Of a stretch of 64,000 bases of DNA, positions 33,861 to 42,653 are shown one piece after another. A program made the translations under genes and the position numbers. Every line of letters starts with the position of its first letter. Position 1 is the stretch's first letter. Source of the DNA: an uncultured Clostridium sp. (GTDB lineage Bacteria; Bacillota; Clostridia; Clostridiales; Clostridiaceae). The notes beneath the pieces are model-generated. The model did not search any database. It had not been told where the DNA came from and was given only the letters and a program-made list of their open reading frames with translations. The DNA lies in assembly GCA_934746015.1 (NCBI GenBank), contig CAKVEW010000004.1, positions 62,001 to 126,000 of the forward strand, given 5' to 3'.

Positions 33861-34934
33861 ATGCTAAATAGAAAATTAGCACAAAAAATAGTTGATAAAA
33901 TGATGGACATAATCCCTTACAATGTTAATATAATGGAGAAAAATGGTGTAATAATTGGAAGTGGAGATAATTCTCGAATAGGGCAAATTCATTTAGGGGC
34001 AATAGAAGCTTTAAGATTAAAAAAAGGTACAGAAGTAACAAAAGAAAGTGAAGGAGTTAAGCCAGGTGTAAATATTCCAATTACTTTTAATAATAGAATA
34101 ATTGGTGTTATAGGAATTACGGGGGATCCTAGAAAAGTAAGACCTTTTGGAGAAATTGTAAGAGTTACAGCTGAACTACTAATAAATCAAGAATATAGCA
34201 TTCAAAAATATATAGTAAAAAATAAAATTAGAGAAGAATATCTATATGAATGGCTCCATAGAAAAGAAGAGTATGATAAGGAATTTATTGAAAGAGGAAT
34301 GGAAGTAGAAATAGATGTTAAATTGAATAGAACACTTGTATTGATAGAATATAGAAAAAATAGTGATGAGGTATTAAGACGAAATATAAATTCTTTTATT
34401 AAAAAGGGTGAATACATTATTTATGCTAATTTTAACAGATTAGTTTTAATACTTAATACTAAAATAGATTTAATAGAAAAGCGTATAGAAGCAATAATTA
34501 GTCAATATACAGACGAGATATCCAGAGTAATATATAATCAAATAGATGGAGTATTAGCAGAGGATTTTTATAAACTTTTAAATTCCTTAAATATAGCCAA
34601 TAAATTGAATTTAGAAGAAAATATTATTCCAATAAAAGATATTAGATTTTTATCAGAAGTTGATAAGAAAATCCAAAATGTAGAGAATAAAGAAATTATT
34701 GAAAAAATAATAAAATATGGTGGAGATCTTTTAGAAACATTTATTATTTTTATTGAGTCTAATAATGAAAAACAAATTACCTCTAATAAATTACACATAC
34801 ATAGAAATACCTTAGCTTATAGAATATCAAAGATAGAGGAGTTAACTGAATTAAATTTTACTAAGGCCATAGATTGTTATAGACTTACTAGTGCATATAT
34901 TTACTATAAAGTTATTTATTCAAATGCACAATAA
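33861..34934 (+). CDS. CdaR-family sugar diacid/glycerate regulator
   Basis: A 357-residue transcriptional activator. The N-terminal sugar diacid recognition domain spans about 1-130 (GDNSRIGQIHLGAIEALRLKKG and GVIGITGDPRKVRPFGEIV are family marks), followed by a middle region and a C-terminal PucR-type HTH (LHIHRNTLAYRISKIEELT). A frame opens at 33828, but GGAGAGG followed by ATG 33861 at 8-base spacing is better. In enterobacteria CdaR responds to glycerate, glucarate or galactarate; the permease and glycerate kinase downstream fit glycerate as the inducer. Confidence 0.9.
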   Translation: MLNRKLAQKIVDKMMDIIPYNVNIMEKNGVIIGSGDNSRIGQIHLGAIEALRLKKGTEVTKESEGVKPGVNIPITFNNRIIGVIGITGDPRKVRPFGEIVRVTAELLINQEYSIQKYIVKNKIREEYLYEWLHRKEEYDKEFIERGMEVEIDVKLNRTLVLIEYRKNSDEVLRRNINSFIKKGEYIIYANFNRLVLILNTKIDLIEKRIEAIISQYTDEISRVIYNQIDGVLAEDFYKLLNSLNIANKLNLEENIIPIKDIRFLSEVDKKIQNVENKEIIEKIIKYGGDLLETFIIFIESNNEKQITSNKLHIHRNTLAYRISKIEELTELNFTKAIDCYRLTSAYIYYKVIYSNAQ

Positions 34935-34992
34935 AAAAAGTAGAAGTTTGTGTGAATGAACTATGTAATCATTTACTGATGAGGAGTATTAT

Positions 34993-35013
34993 ATGCATGT
35001 ATTAAGAATATGA
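34993..35013 (+). CDS. Possible leader micro-ORF before the GntP-type permease
   Basis: GAGGAG is followed at 6 bases by a six-codon ORF (MHVLRI) whose TGA overlaps the start of the permease ribosome site GAGGGGAG. It may couple translation to the permease. Support is only the ribosome site and position. Confidence 0.3.
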   Translation: MHVLRI

Positions 35014-35027
35014 GAGGGGAGATAGTA

Positions 35028-36284
35028 ATGGATATAACAGTTACTGCCTTAGGGGCAATAGTTGCTTTAATTATAGCAATTACATTAATAATCAAAAAAG
35101 TTCATCCTGCATACAGTTTAATAATTGGAGCAGTAATAGGAGGAATAGTTGGAGGGGCATCTCTTGTTGATACAGTAACATTAATGATTACTGGAGCTAA
35201 AGGAATGATGCCAGCAATTTTAAGAATTTTAACAGCAGGAGTTTTAGCAGGAGTACTAATTCAATCAGGGGCGGCTGCTAAAATTGCTGAAACAATTGTG
35301 GACAAGATAGGAGAGTCAAAAGCATTAATAGCATTAGCTATTGCAACAATGGTACTAACAATGGTTGGAGTATTTATAGATGTTGCTGTAATTACAGTTT
35401 CACCTATAGCATTAGCAATAGCAAAAAGAATTAAGTTAAGTAGAACAGCAATATTATTAGCAATGATTGGTGGAGGTAAGGCAGGAAATATTATGTCACC
35501 TAACCCTAATGCAATAGCAGCTGCTGATAATATGGGAGTTTCGCTAACAAGTGTTATGATAGCAGGAATAATACCTGCAATATTTGGACTAATAGTAACT
35601 TGTATAATTGCACAAAAAATTAAAAATAAAGGAACACCTGTAGAAGTAGAAGAAAATTTAGAAAAGATAGAAGAAATGCCTGGATTTTTAACTTCAATAG
35701 TTGGACCATTAGTTGCTATATTATTATTAATGTTAAGACCAATTGCAAAGATAGAAATTGACCCATTAATAGCACTTCCAGTAGGTGGATTAGTAGGAGC
35801 ATTAGCAATGGGAAAAATAAAAAAAGTAAACGAATATGCAACTTTAGGAATAGGAAAAATGGGTGGAGTAGCAATATTATTAATAGGAACTGGAACTCTA
35901 GCAGGAATTATATCTAATTCAGGATTAAAGGATTTAATTATTCAAGGAATAAATGTATTAGGGTTACCTAGCTTTGCATTAGCACCATTATCAGGAATAC
36001 TAATGTCAGGTGCAACAGCATCAACAACATCAGGAACAGCTGTTGCAACATCAGTTTTTGGAAGTACAATATTAGAATTAGGAATACCGGCTTTAGGAAC
36101 AGCTGCTATGATTCATGCAGGAGCAACAGTTCTAGATCACTTACCACATGGGAGTTTTTTCCATGCAACTGGAGGAAGTGTAAATATGAGTATGGGAGAA
36201 AGATTGAAACTTATACCTTACGAATCAATAATTGGATTAACAATGGCTATTGTTTCTTCTATAATATTTGGTATTATATTATAA
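35028..36284 (+). CDS. GntP-family gluconate/glycerate permease
   Basis: A 418-residue membrane transporter of the GntP family (gluconate:H+ symporters and glycerate permeases) with about twelve hydrophobic segments. The conserved GGGKAGNIMSPNPNAIAAADNMGV and SGATASTTSGTAVATSVFG segments are present. A frame opens at 35010, but GAGGGGA inside it places the start at ATG 35028. Next to glycerate kinase and a CdaR regulator it most likely imports glycerate. Confidence 0.88.
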   Translation: MDITVTALGAIVALIIAITLIIKKVHPAYSLIIGAVIGGIVGGASLVDTVTLMITGAKGMMPAILRILTAGVLAGVLIQSGAAAKIAETIVDKIGESKALIALAIATMVLTMVGVFIDVAVITVSPIALAIAKRIKLSRTAILLAMIGGGKAGNIMSPNPNAIAAADNMGVSLTSVMIAGIIPAIFGLIVTCIIAQKIKNKGTPVEVEENLEKIEEMPGFLTSIVGPLVAILLLMLRPIAKIEIDPLIALPVGGLVGALAMGKIKKVNEYATLGIGKMGGVAILLIGTGTLAGIISNSGLKDLIIQGINVLGLPSFALAPLSGILMSGATASTTSGTAVATSVFGSTILELGIPALGTAAMIHAGATVLDHLPHGSFFHATGGSVNMSMGERLKLIPYESIIGLTMAIVSSIIFGIIL

Positions 36285-36320
36285 TTATATTATAACTATA
36301 TTGGGATGGAGATGAATTAT

Positions 36321-37451
36321 ATGAAGTTTATATTAGCACCAGATTCATTTAAAGAAAGTATGACATCAAAAGATGCTTGTAATGCAATGGAAAGAGGAAT
36401 AAAAAAAGTACTTAAAGATGCTATATGTATAAAAGTACCAATGGCTGATGGTGGAGAAGGAACTGTAGAAGCCTTAGTTGAATCTACTGGAGGAAGAATT
36501 GTAAATGCATTAGTGACACATCCTCTTGGAAGTAAAAAAATAAAAGCTGATTATGGAATACTAGGGAATGGAAAAAAAGCAATAATTGAAATGGCAAGTG
36601 CAAGTGGAATCCATCTAGTTGAAAGAGAGAAGAGAAATCCATTAATTACTACTACATATGGTACAGGAGAATTAATTTTAGATGCCATTAATAGAGGTAT
36701 AAAGCATATAATTATTGGAATTGGCGGAAGTGCAACTAATGATGGTGGAGCTGGTATGCTTCAAGCCTTAGGATGCCATCTATTAGACAAAGAAGGTAAT
36801 GAACTTCCATTTGGTGGTGCAGCCTTAATAAATTTAAATACTATAGATTTAACTAATTTTGATAGTAGATTAAAAGAAGTAACATTTGAAGTTGCTTGTG
36901 ATGTAACAAATCCACTTATTGGTGAGCAAGGTGCTTCAAGAATATTTGGACCTCAAAAAGGAGCTACAGAAGAAATGATTATTGAGTTAGATAAAGCTCT
37001 AACTAACTATGCAGAAGTCATTAAAAAGGATTTTAAAATAGATGTAGCAAATGTTGAAGGCGCTGGAGCAGCAGGAGGACTTGGAGCAGCTTTACTTATC
37101 TTTCTTAATGGAGAATTAAAAAGAGGTATAGATTTAATAATGAAACATACTGATTTAGAAAATAAAATCAAAGGGGCTGACTTCGTATTTACTGGTGAAG
37201 GTGCAATAGATGGTCAAACTATATTCGGAAAAACACCTATGGGAGTAGCTAATATAGCTAAAAAAAATGGAGTGAAAACAATAGCCTTTGCAGGTAAGAT
37301 TGATGAAGGAGCAGAAAATCTATACGATGTAGGAATTAATTCAATTTTTGGTATTATGAGAGGAGTATGTTCTTTAGATGAAGCACTCAAAGATGGGAAG
37401 ATTAACCTAGAAAAAACTGTGGAAAATGTAGTTAGAACTTTGATTCTATAA
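36321..37451 (+). CDS. Glycerate kinase (GlxK/GarK type)
   Basis: A 376-residue type I glycerate kinase that makes 2- or 3-phosphoglycerate from glycerate and ATP. APDSFKESMTS opens the protein; MADGGEGT, GIGGSATNDGGAGM and GAGAAGGLGAAL are the family active-site loops, and FTGEGAIDGQT is near the C terminus. Frames opening at 36306 are excluded because the GGAG ribosome site lies there. It ends the three-gene glycerate cluster and is followed by a terminator. Confidence 0.93.
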   Translation: MKFILAPDSFKESMTSKDACNAMERGIKKVLKDAICIKVPMADGGEGTVEALVESTGGRIVNALVTHPLGSKKIKADYGILGNGKKAIIEMASASGIHLVEREKRNPLITTTYGTGELILDAINRGIKHIIIGIGGSATNDGGAGMLQALGCHLLDKEGNELPFGGAALINLNTIDLTNFDSRLKEVTFEVACDVTNPLIGEQGASRIFGPQKGATEEMIIELDKALTNYAEVIKKDFKIDVANVEGAGAAGGLGAALLIFLNGELKRGIDLIMKHTDLENKIKGADFVFTGEGAIDGQTIFGKTPMGVANIAKKNGVKTIAFAGKIDEGAENLYDVGINSIFGIMRGVCSLDEALKDGKINLEKTVENVVRTLIL

Positions 37452-37458
37452 TTATAAG

Positions 37459-37500
37459 AAAAGTACAATGTTTATTATTAATGTTGTACTTTTTCTTTTT
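37459..37500 (+). terminator. Terminator after glycerate kinase
   Basis: AAAAGTACAA (37459-37468) pairs with TTGTACTTTT (37484-37493), then TTCTTTTT. Confidence 0.85.
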
Positions 37501-37577
37501 GCAATAAGGAGCCTTTAGGTTTAAAAATATAAAAAATTAATTTTATGGTAAATATTGTAGATTTTTATATGGATTTA

Positions 37578-37586
37578 TGCTAAAAT
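37578..37586 (+). promoter_or_regulatory. Extended -10 element upstream of the ABC exporter
   Basis: TGCTAAAAT is an extended -10 with no good -35 at standard spacing (TTGTAG at 37555 is 20 bases away). Transcription from here would run through the leader terminator at 37619-37656. Confidence 0.4.
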
Positions 37587-37614
37587 ATTGTGATAATTAG
37601 AATGGATATTTCCC

Positions 37615-37658
37615 AAAGATGAAATACTAATATTTAATGAGTGTTTCATTTTTATTTA
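37615..37658 (+). terminator. Leader terminator (attenuator) of the ABC exporter operon
   Basis: ATGAAATACT (37619-37628) pairs with AGTGTTTCAT (37640-37649, one G-U), extendable by AAAG with TTTT, and runs into TTTTATTT. It lies inside the 5' leader, about 40 bases before the first gene and downstream of the likely promoter, so it should attenuate the operon. A six-codon ORF (37602-37622) just before it has no ribosome site. Confidence 0.6.
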
Positions 37659-37697
37659 TATCTAAGAGTTTTGAGAAAGGAAGTGTAAATAGCAGCA

Positions 37698-39425
37698 ATG
37701 AAATTAATACTAAAATATATGAAAAATTATAAACTAATACTTGCTTTGAATATTATATCAATATTTGGTTTTGCTTTAGTAGAGCTTGGAATACCTACTA
37801 TTATGGCAAAAGTAATTGATACTGGAATTATTAATAACGATATTGATTATATTAAAAAGATGGGACTCATAATAGTAATTATTTCAATAATAGGAGTCCT
37901 TGGAACTATACTTCTTGGTTATTGTTCTTCAAGAATATCCACAGGAATTACTAGAGATATGAGAAATGATATTTTTAAAAAAGCACAAGAATTTTCTCAT
38001 ACAGAGTATGATAAGTTTGGAGTATCTTCAATGATAACAAGAACTACAAATGATGCTTTTGTACTATTACAATTTACAAATACATTATTAAGAACAGCTT
38101 TACTTACACCTGTAATGTTTACAGTTAGTTTAGTAATGATTTTAAAAACTAGTCCATCATTGTCATTAGTGTTGGCAGCAGTAATACCACTTATAATATT
38201 AGGTGTAATAATAATAGCAAAAACATCTGAACCTTTGTCTGAAACATTACAAAAGAGGTTAGATAAACTAAATAGAATATCAAGAGAAAATTTAACTGGT
38301 ATAAGAGTAATTAGAGCTTTTGGCAATGATAAGCATGAAGAAGAAAGATTTGGAGAAACCAATGAACTTTATGCAGATGTATCAAAAAAGTTAAACAAGC
38401 TTATGGCAATTTCTCAGCCCATGTTTTTCTTCTTACTTAATATGGCTATTATAGTTATATTCTGGGTATCAAGTAAAATGATAAATGTAGGATCACTTCA
38501 AGTTGGGCAATTAGTTGCATTTATTGAATATCTTTTCCATGCAATGTTTTCAATAATGTTATTCTCTATGGTATTTGTAATGTATCCAAGAGCACAAGTT
38601 TCAGCTAATAGAATTATGGAGATTCTAAATGAAGATCCAATAATAAAAAGTCCTGAAAATGGAGTTAAAGAAACAGAAGTAAAAGGAATAATTGAATTTG
38701 ATAATGTATCCTTTACTTATCCTAATGGAGAAGAAGCTGTCCTTAAGAATATTTCTTTTAAAGGTAAAAAGGGTGAAACTATTGCTTTTATTGGAAGTAC
38801 TGGTAGTGGAAAAAGCACATTAATAAATTTAATACCAAGATTTTATGATGTTACAGAAGGTAGTATAAAAATAGATGGCGTGGATGTTAGAAATTATGAT
38901 TTAGGAGCATTGCGTAAAAAAATAGGATTCATTCCTCAAAAGACACTTTTATTTACAGGAAGCATAGCAAGTAATATAAGATTTGGTAAGAAAAATGCAG
39001 AAACTGGTGAAGTAGAATACTCAGCTAAGGTTGCTCAAGCTTATGACTTTATTTCTCGTAAGCCAAGAAAGTTTGAAGAGCAAATTAGTGAAGGTGGCTC
39101 TAATGTATCTGGAGGACAAAAACAAAGATTATCTATTGCTAGAGCAATTGTTAGAAAACCAGAAATATATATATTTGATGATAGTTTTTCAGCTCTTGAT
39201 TTTAAAACTGATGCTATTTTAAGAAAAAGACTTAAGTCTGAAACAAAGGATTCAATTGTATTAATAGTTGCACAAAGAATAGGTTCAATTATGGATGCAG
39301 ATAAAATTATAGTATTAAATGAAGGTGAAGTAGTTGGTATTGGAAAGCATAAGGAGCTTTTAAAGACTTGTGAAATATACCATGAAATAGCTGCATCACA
39401 ACTTACAGAGGAGGAGTTAGCATAA
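37698..39425 (+). CDS. ABC exporter half-transporter A (degenerate ATPase site)
   Basis: A 575-residue fused membrane-ATPase subunit of a heterodimeric exporter of the BmrCD/LmrCD/TM287-288 kind. Six membrane helices (about 1-310) precede the ATPase with Walker A GSTGSGKST, signature SGGQKQR and Walker B YIFDDSFSALD, in which the catalytic Glu is replaced by Asp. Such a non-canonical site in one subunit is usual for heterodimeric exporters. The stop codon overlaps the start of the partner gene by one base. Substrates are probably drugs, peptides or lipids. Confidence 0.92.
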   Translation: MKLILKYMKNYKLILALNIISIFGFALVELGIPTIMAKVIDTGIINNDIDYIKKMGLIIVIISIIGVLGTILLGYCSSRISTGITRDMRNDIFKKAQEFSHTEYDKFGVSSMITRTTNDAFVLLQFTNTLLRTALLTPVMFTVSLVMILKTSPSLSLVLAAVIPLIILGVIIIAKTSEPLSETLQKRLDKLNRISRENLTGIRVIRAFGNDKHEEERFGETNELYADVSKKLNKLMAISQPMFFFLLNMAIIVIFWVSSKMINVGSLQVGQLVAFIEYLFHAMFSIMLFSMVFVMYPRAQVSANRIMEILNEDPIIKSPENGVKETEVKGIIEFDNVSFTYPNGEEAVLKNISFKGKKGETIAFIGSTGSGKSTLINLIPRFYDVTEGSIKIDGVDVRNYDLGALRKKIGFIPQKTLLFTGSIASNIRFGKKNAETGEVEYSAKVAQAYDFISRKPRKFEEQISEGGSNVSGGQKQRLSIARAIVRKPEIYIFDDSFSALDFKTDAILRKRLKSETKDSIVLIVAQRIGSIMDADKIIVLNEGEVVGIGKHKELLKTCEIYHEIAASQLTEEELA

Positions 39426-41209
39426 TGAATAAATTTAAAGTAGTTGTAAAAAAGATTTCTCCTTTTGTTAGTAAGTATAAATGGTCTTTCTTTGGAGCAA
39501 TATTATTTATAATTTCAGCCGCAGTTTTTACTGCAATTGCACCAAGGACAGAAGGATTAATAATTACAAGATTAACTGAAGATTTTGCAGCAATTATAAA
39601 GGGAGTTACAGGAGCTTCTGTTAATTTTAATTATATTATAAAAGTTCTAATTCTATTATTCTTCGTATATTTAAGTAGCGCTGCTTCTACTTTTATAGCA
39701 AGTTTTTTATTAACTAATGCTATTCAAAATACTATGAGGGATATTAGAAAGGAAGTTAAAAATAAAATAAGTAAGCTTCCTATAAGATATTTTGATTCGC
39801 ATAGTTATGGAGATGTACTAAGCAGGATTACTAATGATGTTGATACAATATCAAATGCATTGCAACAAAGCTTTGTTCAAGTAATAAATGCTATTTTATC
39901 AGTAGGTTTAGCACTTATAATGATGTATTCAATTAATGTAAAGTTAGCACTTTTAGCTACTTTGATAATTCCTTTAAGTTTAATTATAACAAAAATAATT
40001 GTTAATAGATCACAAAAATTATTTAATAAGCAACAAGAGGCTTTAGGTAAGCTTAATGGAAGAGTTCAAGAATTGTACACAGGTTTTAATGAGATAAAGC
40101 TTTATGGTAAAGAAAAAGATGCTTTGAATGATTTTATGGAAGCTAATGAAGAACTACGTGCAATGGGATTTAAGGCTCAGTTTATATCAAGTATAATGTC
40201 ACCTTTAGTAAGTCTTGTTAGTTATTTAGGGATAGCAGTTGTAGGTGTTACAGGAGCTATTATATCTATTGCAGGAGGAATTACTGTAGGTAATTTACAA
40301 GCGTTTATACGTTATATATGGCAGATAAATCAACCATTATCTCAAGTAACTCAATTATCATCTGCAATACAATCAGCCTTTGCATCAGCACATAGAGTTT
40401 TTGAATTCTTAGATGAAGAAGAAGATATTCTAGATTCGGAAAATGCTATAAAAATTAATAATCCTAAGGGAAATGTAAGCTTTGAACATGTAAAGTTTGG
40501 ATATAGTGATGATAAGATACTTATAAAAGATTTAAGTGCAGAAGTGAAAAGTGGTCAGATGGTTGCTATTGTTGGACCAACTGGAGCTGGAAAAACAACT
40601 TTAATTAATCTTTTAATGCGATTTTATGAGATTAAAGGTGGAGCTATTAAGATTGATGGTGTTGATATAAGAGATATGAAGCGTGAAGATTTAAGAGCCA
40701 TGTTTGGTATGGTACTTCAAGATACTTGGTTATTCAATGGAACTATTTATGATAACATTGAGTATGGTAGATTTGGAGCAACTAAGGAAGAGATAATTGA
40801 AGCTGCAAAAATTGCAAATGTGCATCATTTTATAAAAACCCTGCCAGATGGATATAATATGTTCTTAAATGAAGAAGCTTCTAATATATCTCAAGGTGAA
40901 AAGCAACTTTTAACAATTGCTAGAGCTATCCTTAAAGATCCAGCAATATTAATTTTAGACGAAGCTACAAGTTCAGTAGATACTAGATTAGAATTATTAC
41001 TTCAAAAAGCAATGAGAAATATAATGAAAGGTAGAACAAGTTTTGTTATTGCCCATAGGCTTTCAACTATAAGAAGTGCAGATTTAATCTTAGTAATTAA
41101 TGATGGAAATATAATAGAGCAAGGAACTCACGAGGAATTAATGAAGCAAGGTGGTTTTTATGAAAATCTTTATAATAGCCAATTTGCAGATAAGACAGAA
41201 GTAAATTAA
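39425..41209 (+). CDS. ABC exporter half-transporter B (canonical Walker B)
   Basis: A 594-residue partner of the preceding subunit. It has six membrane helices (about 15-330), Walker A GPTGAGKTT, Walker B ILILDEATSSVD with the catalytic Glu present, and a divergent signature motif, ISQGEKQ. The pairing of this signature with the degenerate Walker B of subunit A defines the asymmetric sites of this exporter class. Start overlaps the previous stop (TAATG). Confidence 0.92.
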   Translation: MNKFKVVVKKISPFVSKYKWSFFGAILFIISAAVFTAIAPRTEGLIITRLTEDFAAIIKGVTGASVNFNYIIKVLILLFFVYLSSAASTFIASFLLTNAIQNTMRDIRKEVKNKISKLPIRYFDSHSYGDVLSRITNDVDTISNALQQSFVQVINAILSVGLALIMMYSINVKLALLATLIIPLSLIITKIIVNRSQKLFNKQQEALGKLNGRVQELYTGFNEIKLYGKEKDALNDFMEANEELRAMGFKAQFISSIMSPLVSLVSYLGIAVVGVTGAIISIAGGITVGNLQAFIRYIWQINQPLSQVTQLSSAIQSAFASAHRVFEFLDEEEDILDSENAIKINNPKGNVSFEHVKFGYSDDKILIKDLSAEVKSGQMVAIVGPTGAGKTTLINLLMRFYEIKGGAIKIDGVDIRDMKREDLRAMFGMVLQDTWLFNGTIYDNIEYGRFGATKEEIIEAAKIANVHHFIKTLPDGYNMFLNEEASNISQGEKQLLTIARAILKDPAILILDEATSSVDTRLELLLQKAMRNIMKGRTSFVIAHRLSTIRSADLILVINDGNIIEQGTHEELMKQGGFYENLYNSQFADKTEVN

Positions 41210-41222
41210 ATATTTTTAATAG

Positions 41223-41286
41223 TACCCCACTAATAATAAGTGCATAGCTTATATTATAGTTATGTCTTTAAGGTGGGGTATTTTTT
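41223..41286 (+). terminator. Terminator of the ABC exporter operon, overlapping the next ribosome site
   Basis: TACCCCAC (41223-41230) pairs with GTGGGGTA (41273-41280), followed by TTTTTTG. The 42-base loop contains ATAAG...CTTAT (41236-41252). The right arm AAGGTGGGG doubles as the ribosome site of the next gene's TTG start at 41285. Confidence 0.65.
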
Positions 41287-41812
41287 GTCTAAGAAAAAAC
41301 ATAGAAGAAAAAGAGGTAGAGCAGCAACGAATCCTTTTGGTGGCAAAAGAGTAGGAAGAAGAGCATCAACTACTGCAGAGGAGAAAAGAGAAACTATAAT
41401 AGAAGAGGTAGAAGAAGGTGCTACTACTGAAACACCTAACAGGCATGAATTATTTGAAGAGTTAGGTACTATTAATTTAAGTATAGATCTGGTTACAATA
41501 ATAGTTTTTGCTACGCTTTTAAATTTATATTATCTCCATAGCTTAAAAGCAGGAACTTTAGATGAATTATTTAATACAAAGTTTAAGGAGAATTATATAG
41601 ACACAACTTATTTTCCTAGATTAATTAATACTATTTTTTTATTTACAACAGGGATGTTTTTAATTTTAAATTACACCTTATTACAAGAAGATAGGTGGCA
41701 ACATAAAGATGATTGTAATAATAAAGAAGTAGTATCAAGCTATAAAGCATTTTTAGCTAGCTTATTTACATTCTTAGCTGTGATAATAAGCCGAGATAAT
41801 TTAGAGATTTAA
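41285..41812 (+). CDS. Hypothetical membrane protein with a basic N terminus
   Basis: Not recognised. A 175-residue protein: a very basic, proline-poor N-terminal 30 residues (SKKKHRRKRGRAATNPFGGKR), an acidic EEVEEG stretch, then three hydrophobic segments (about 64-82, 112-132 and 155-170). The TTG at 41285 sits 6 bases after AGGTGGGG. A GTG start at 41240 would add 15 residues but has no ribosome site and lies in the terminator. The basic tail could bind nucleic acid or phospholipid heads. Confidence 0.6.
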   Translation: MSKKKHRRKRGRAATNPFGGKRVGRRASTTAEEKRETIIEEVEEGATTETPNRHELFEELGTINLSIDLVTIIVFATLLNLYYLHSLKAGTLDELFNTKFKENYIDTTYFPRLINTIFLFTTGMFLILNYTLLQEDRWQHKDDCNNKEVVSSYKAFLASLFTFLAVIISRDNLEI

Positions 41813-41850
41813 AAGAGTCATAAATAATATAGTATTTATGATTCTTTTTA
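41811..41850. terminator. Terminator between convergent genes at 41812 and 41917
   Basis: AAAAGAGTCATAAAT pairs with ATTTATGATTCTTTT (one wobble pair) and continues into TT on the plus strand, and into TTTTAAA on the minus strand. Confidence 0.75.
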
Positions 41851-41855
41851 GTCTT

Positions 41856-41905
41856 AAGTAATTTATAAAAAGATCACCATATAAATAACTTTTTATAAAT
41901 TACTT
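41856..41905. repeat. 17-bp perfect inverted repeat
   Basis: The 17 bases at 41856-41872 (AAGTAATTTATAAAAAG) are repeated in inverted form at 41889-41905 around a 16-base loop. No T-run follows on either strand, so it is not an ordinary terminator. It lies 11 bases after the minus-strand DUF2179 gene and may protect its mRNA 3' end. Confidence 0.6.
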
Positions 41906-41916
41906 TCTTCAGCTTT

Positions 41917-42435
41917 TTAAAGTTTTTTTAGTTGTTTTGTAATATATCCCCCTTTAAATTGAGTAGGTTCATAAGAAACTATAAAAGCGTTTTTTTCAAG
42001 GGATTGAATTAATGAAATAACTTCATTTTCTCTATTTCTATGAGAAACTATTTCAAGTTTATATCTTTTTTCTTTGTTCATACCTTCACCTTCATAAGTT
42101 GTTACACCAAATTTTAACTCTCTTAGCTTATTAACTAATTCTTCATTATATTTTGTTAAATTTACATGAATTGATCTATATCCAATTGCTAATTTTTCTT
42201 CAATTATTCCACCAATATATATTCCAATTCCATACCCAATAATATAAGCACCTATATTTAAAAAATTCTTTAAATCAGAAAATACTATTCCTAAGCTTAC
42301 TATATAAATTACAGCTTCTAAAAAAGCAAACATTGACGCTTGAAGTTTTTTCCCCTTAACAACAAAGGTTGTCCTTAAAGTTAAAAGTGGAACATAAATT
42401 AATTGCAAAACAAATATGGCTAATGCATTTATCAA
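41917..42435 (-). CDS. UPF0316 membrane protein (DUF5698 + DUF2179)
   Basis: A 172-residue protein of the UPF0316/YebE family. Three membrane helices (about 3-20, 33-50, 57-78) form the DUF5698 part, including the conserved TLRTTFVVKGKK segment and GYGIGIYIGGIIEEKLAIG. The C-terminal DUF2179 domain (about 88-165) is cytoplasmic and of ferredoxin-like or nucleotide-binding character. Function unknown. GGAGGGG lies before the ATG on this strand. Confidence 0.88.
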   Translation of the reverse strand: MINALAIFVLQLIYVPLLTLRTTFVVKGKKLQASMFAFLEAVIYIVSLGIVFSDLKNFLNIGAYIIGYGIGIYIGGIIEEKLAIGYRSIHVNLTKYNEELVNKLRELKFGVTTYEGEGMNKEKRYKLEIVSHRNRENEVISLIQSLEKNAFIVSYEPTQFKGGYITKQLKKL

Positions 42436-42595
42436 AATAACCCCTCCTTTTTTAAAGTTAATTATAGATTAATTAGTTTAAACTTTCATATTAGGAAAAC
42501 TTAACTATAGAAAGTAAGACATAGAATTTAGAGGAATAAGATACATAATATATAATTTTGGACAATTTATTATCATAATTTCATTTGATTAACAT

Positions 42596-42633
42596 AAAAA
42601 AAGCATAGCAATATTAATTTGCTACACTTTTTT
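42596..42633 (-). terminator. Terminator of the His-rich gene
   Basis: On the minus strand AAGTGTAGCAA pairs with TTGCTATGCTT and continues into a run of T (the A-run at 42596-42602). Confidence 0.75.
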
Positions 42634-42653
42634 AGCTTAGATATCAATTTGAA

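Noticed and set aside
37602..37622. BmrB-like leader peptide in the ABC exporter leader
   Set aside because: The six-codon ORF (MDISQR) ends at the hairpin but has no Shine-Dalgarno, so a ribosome-stalling mechanism is not supported.
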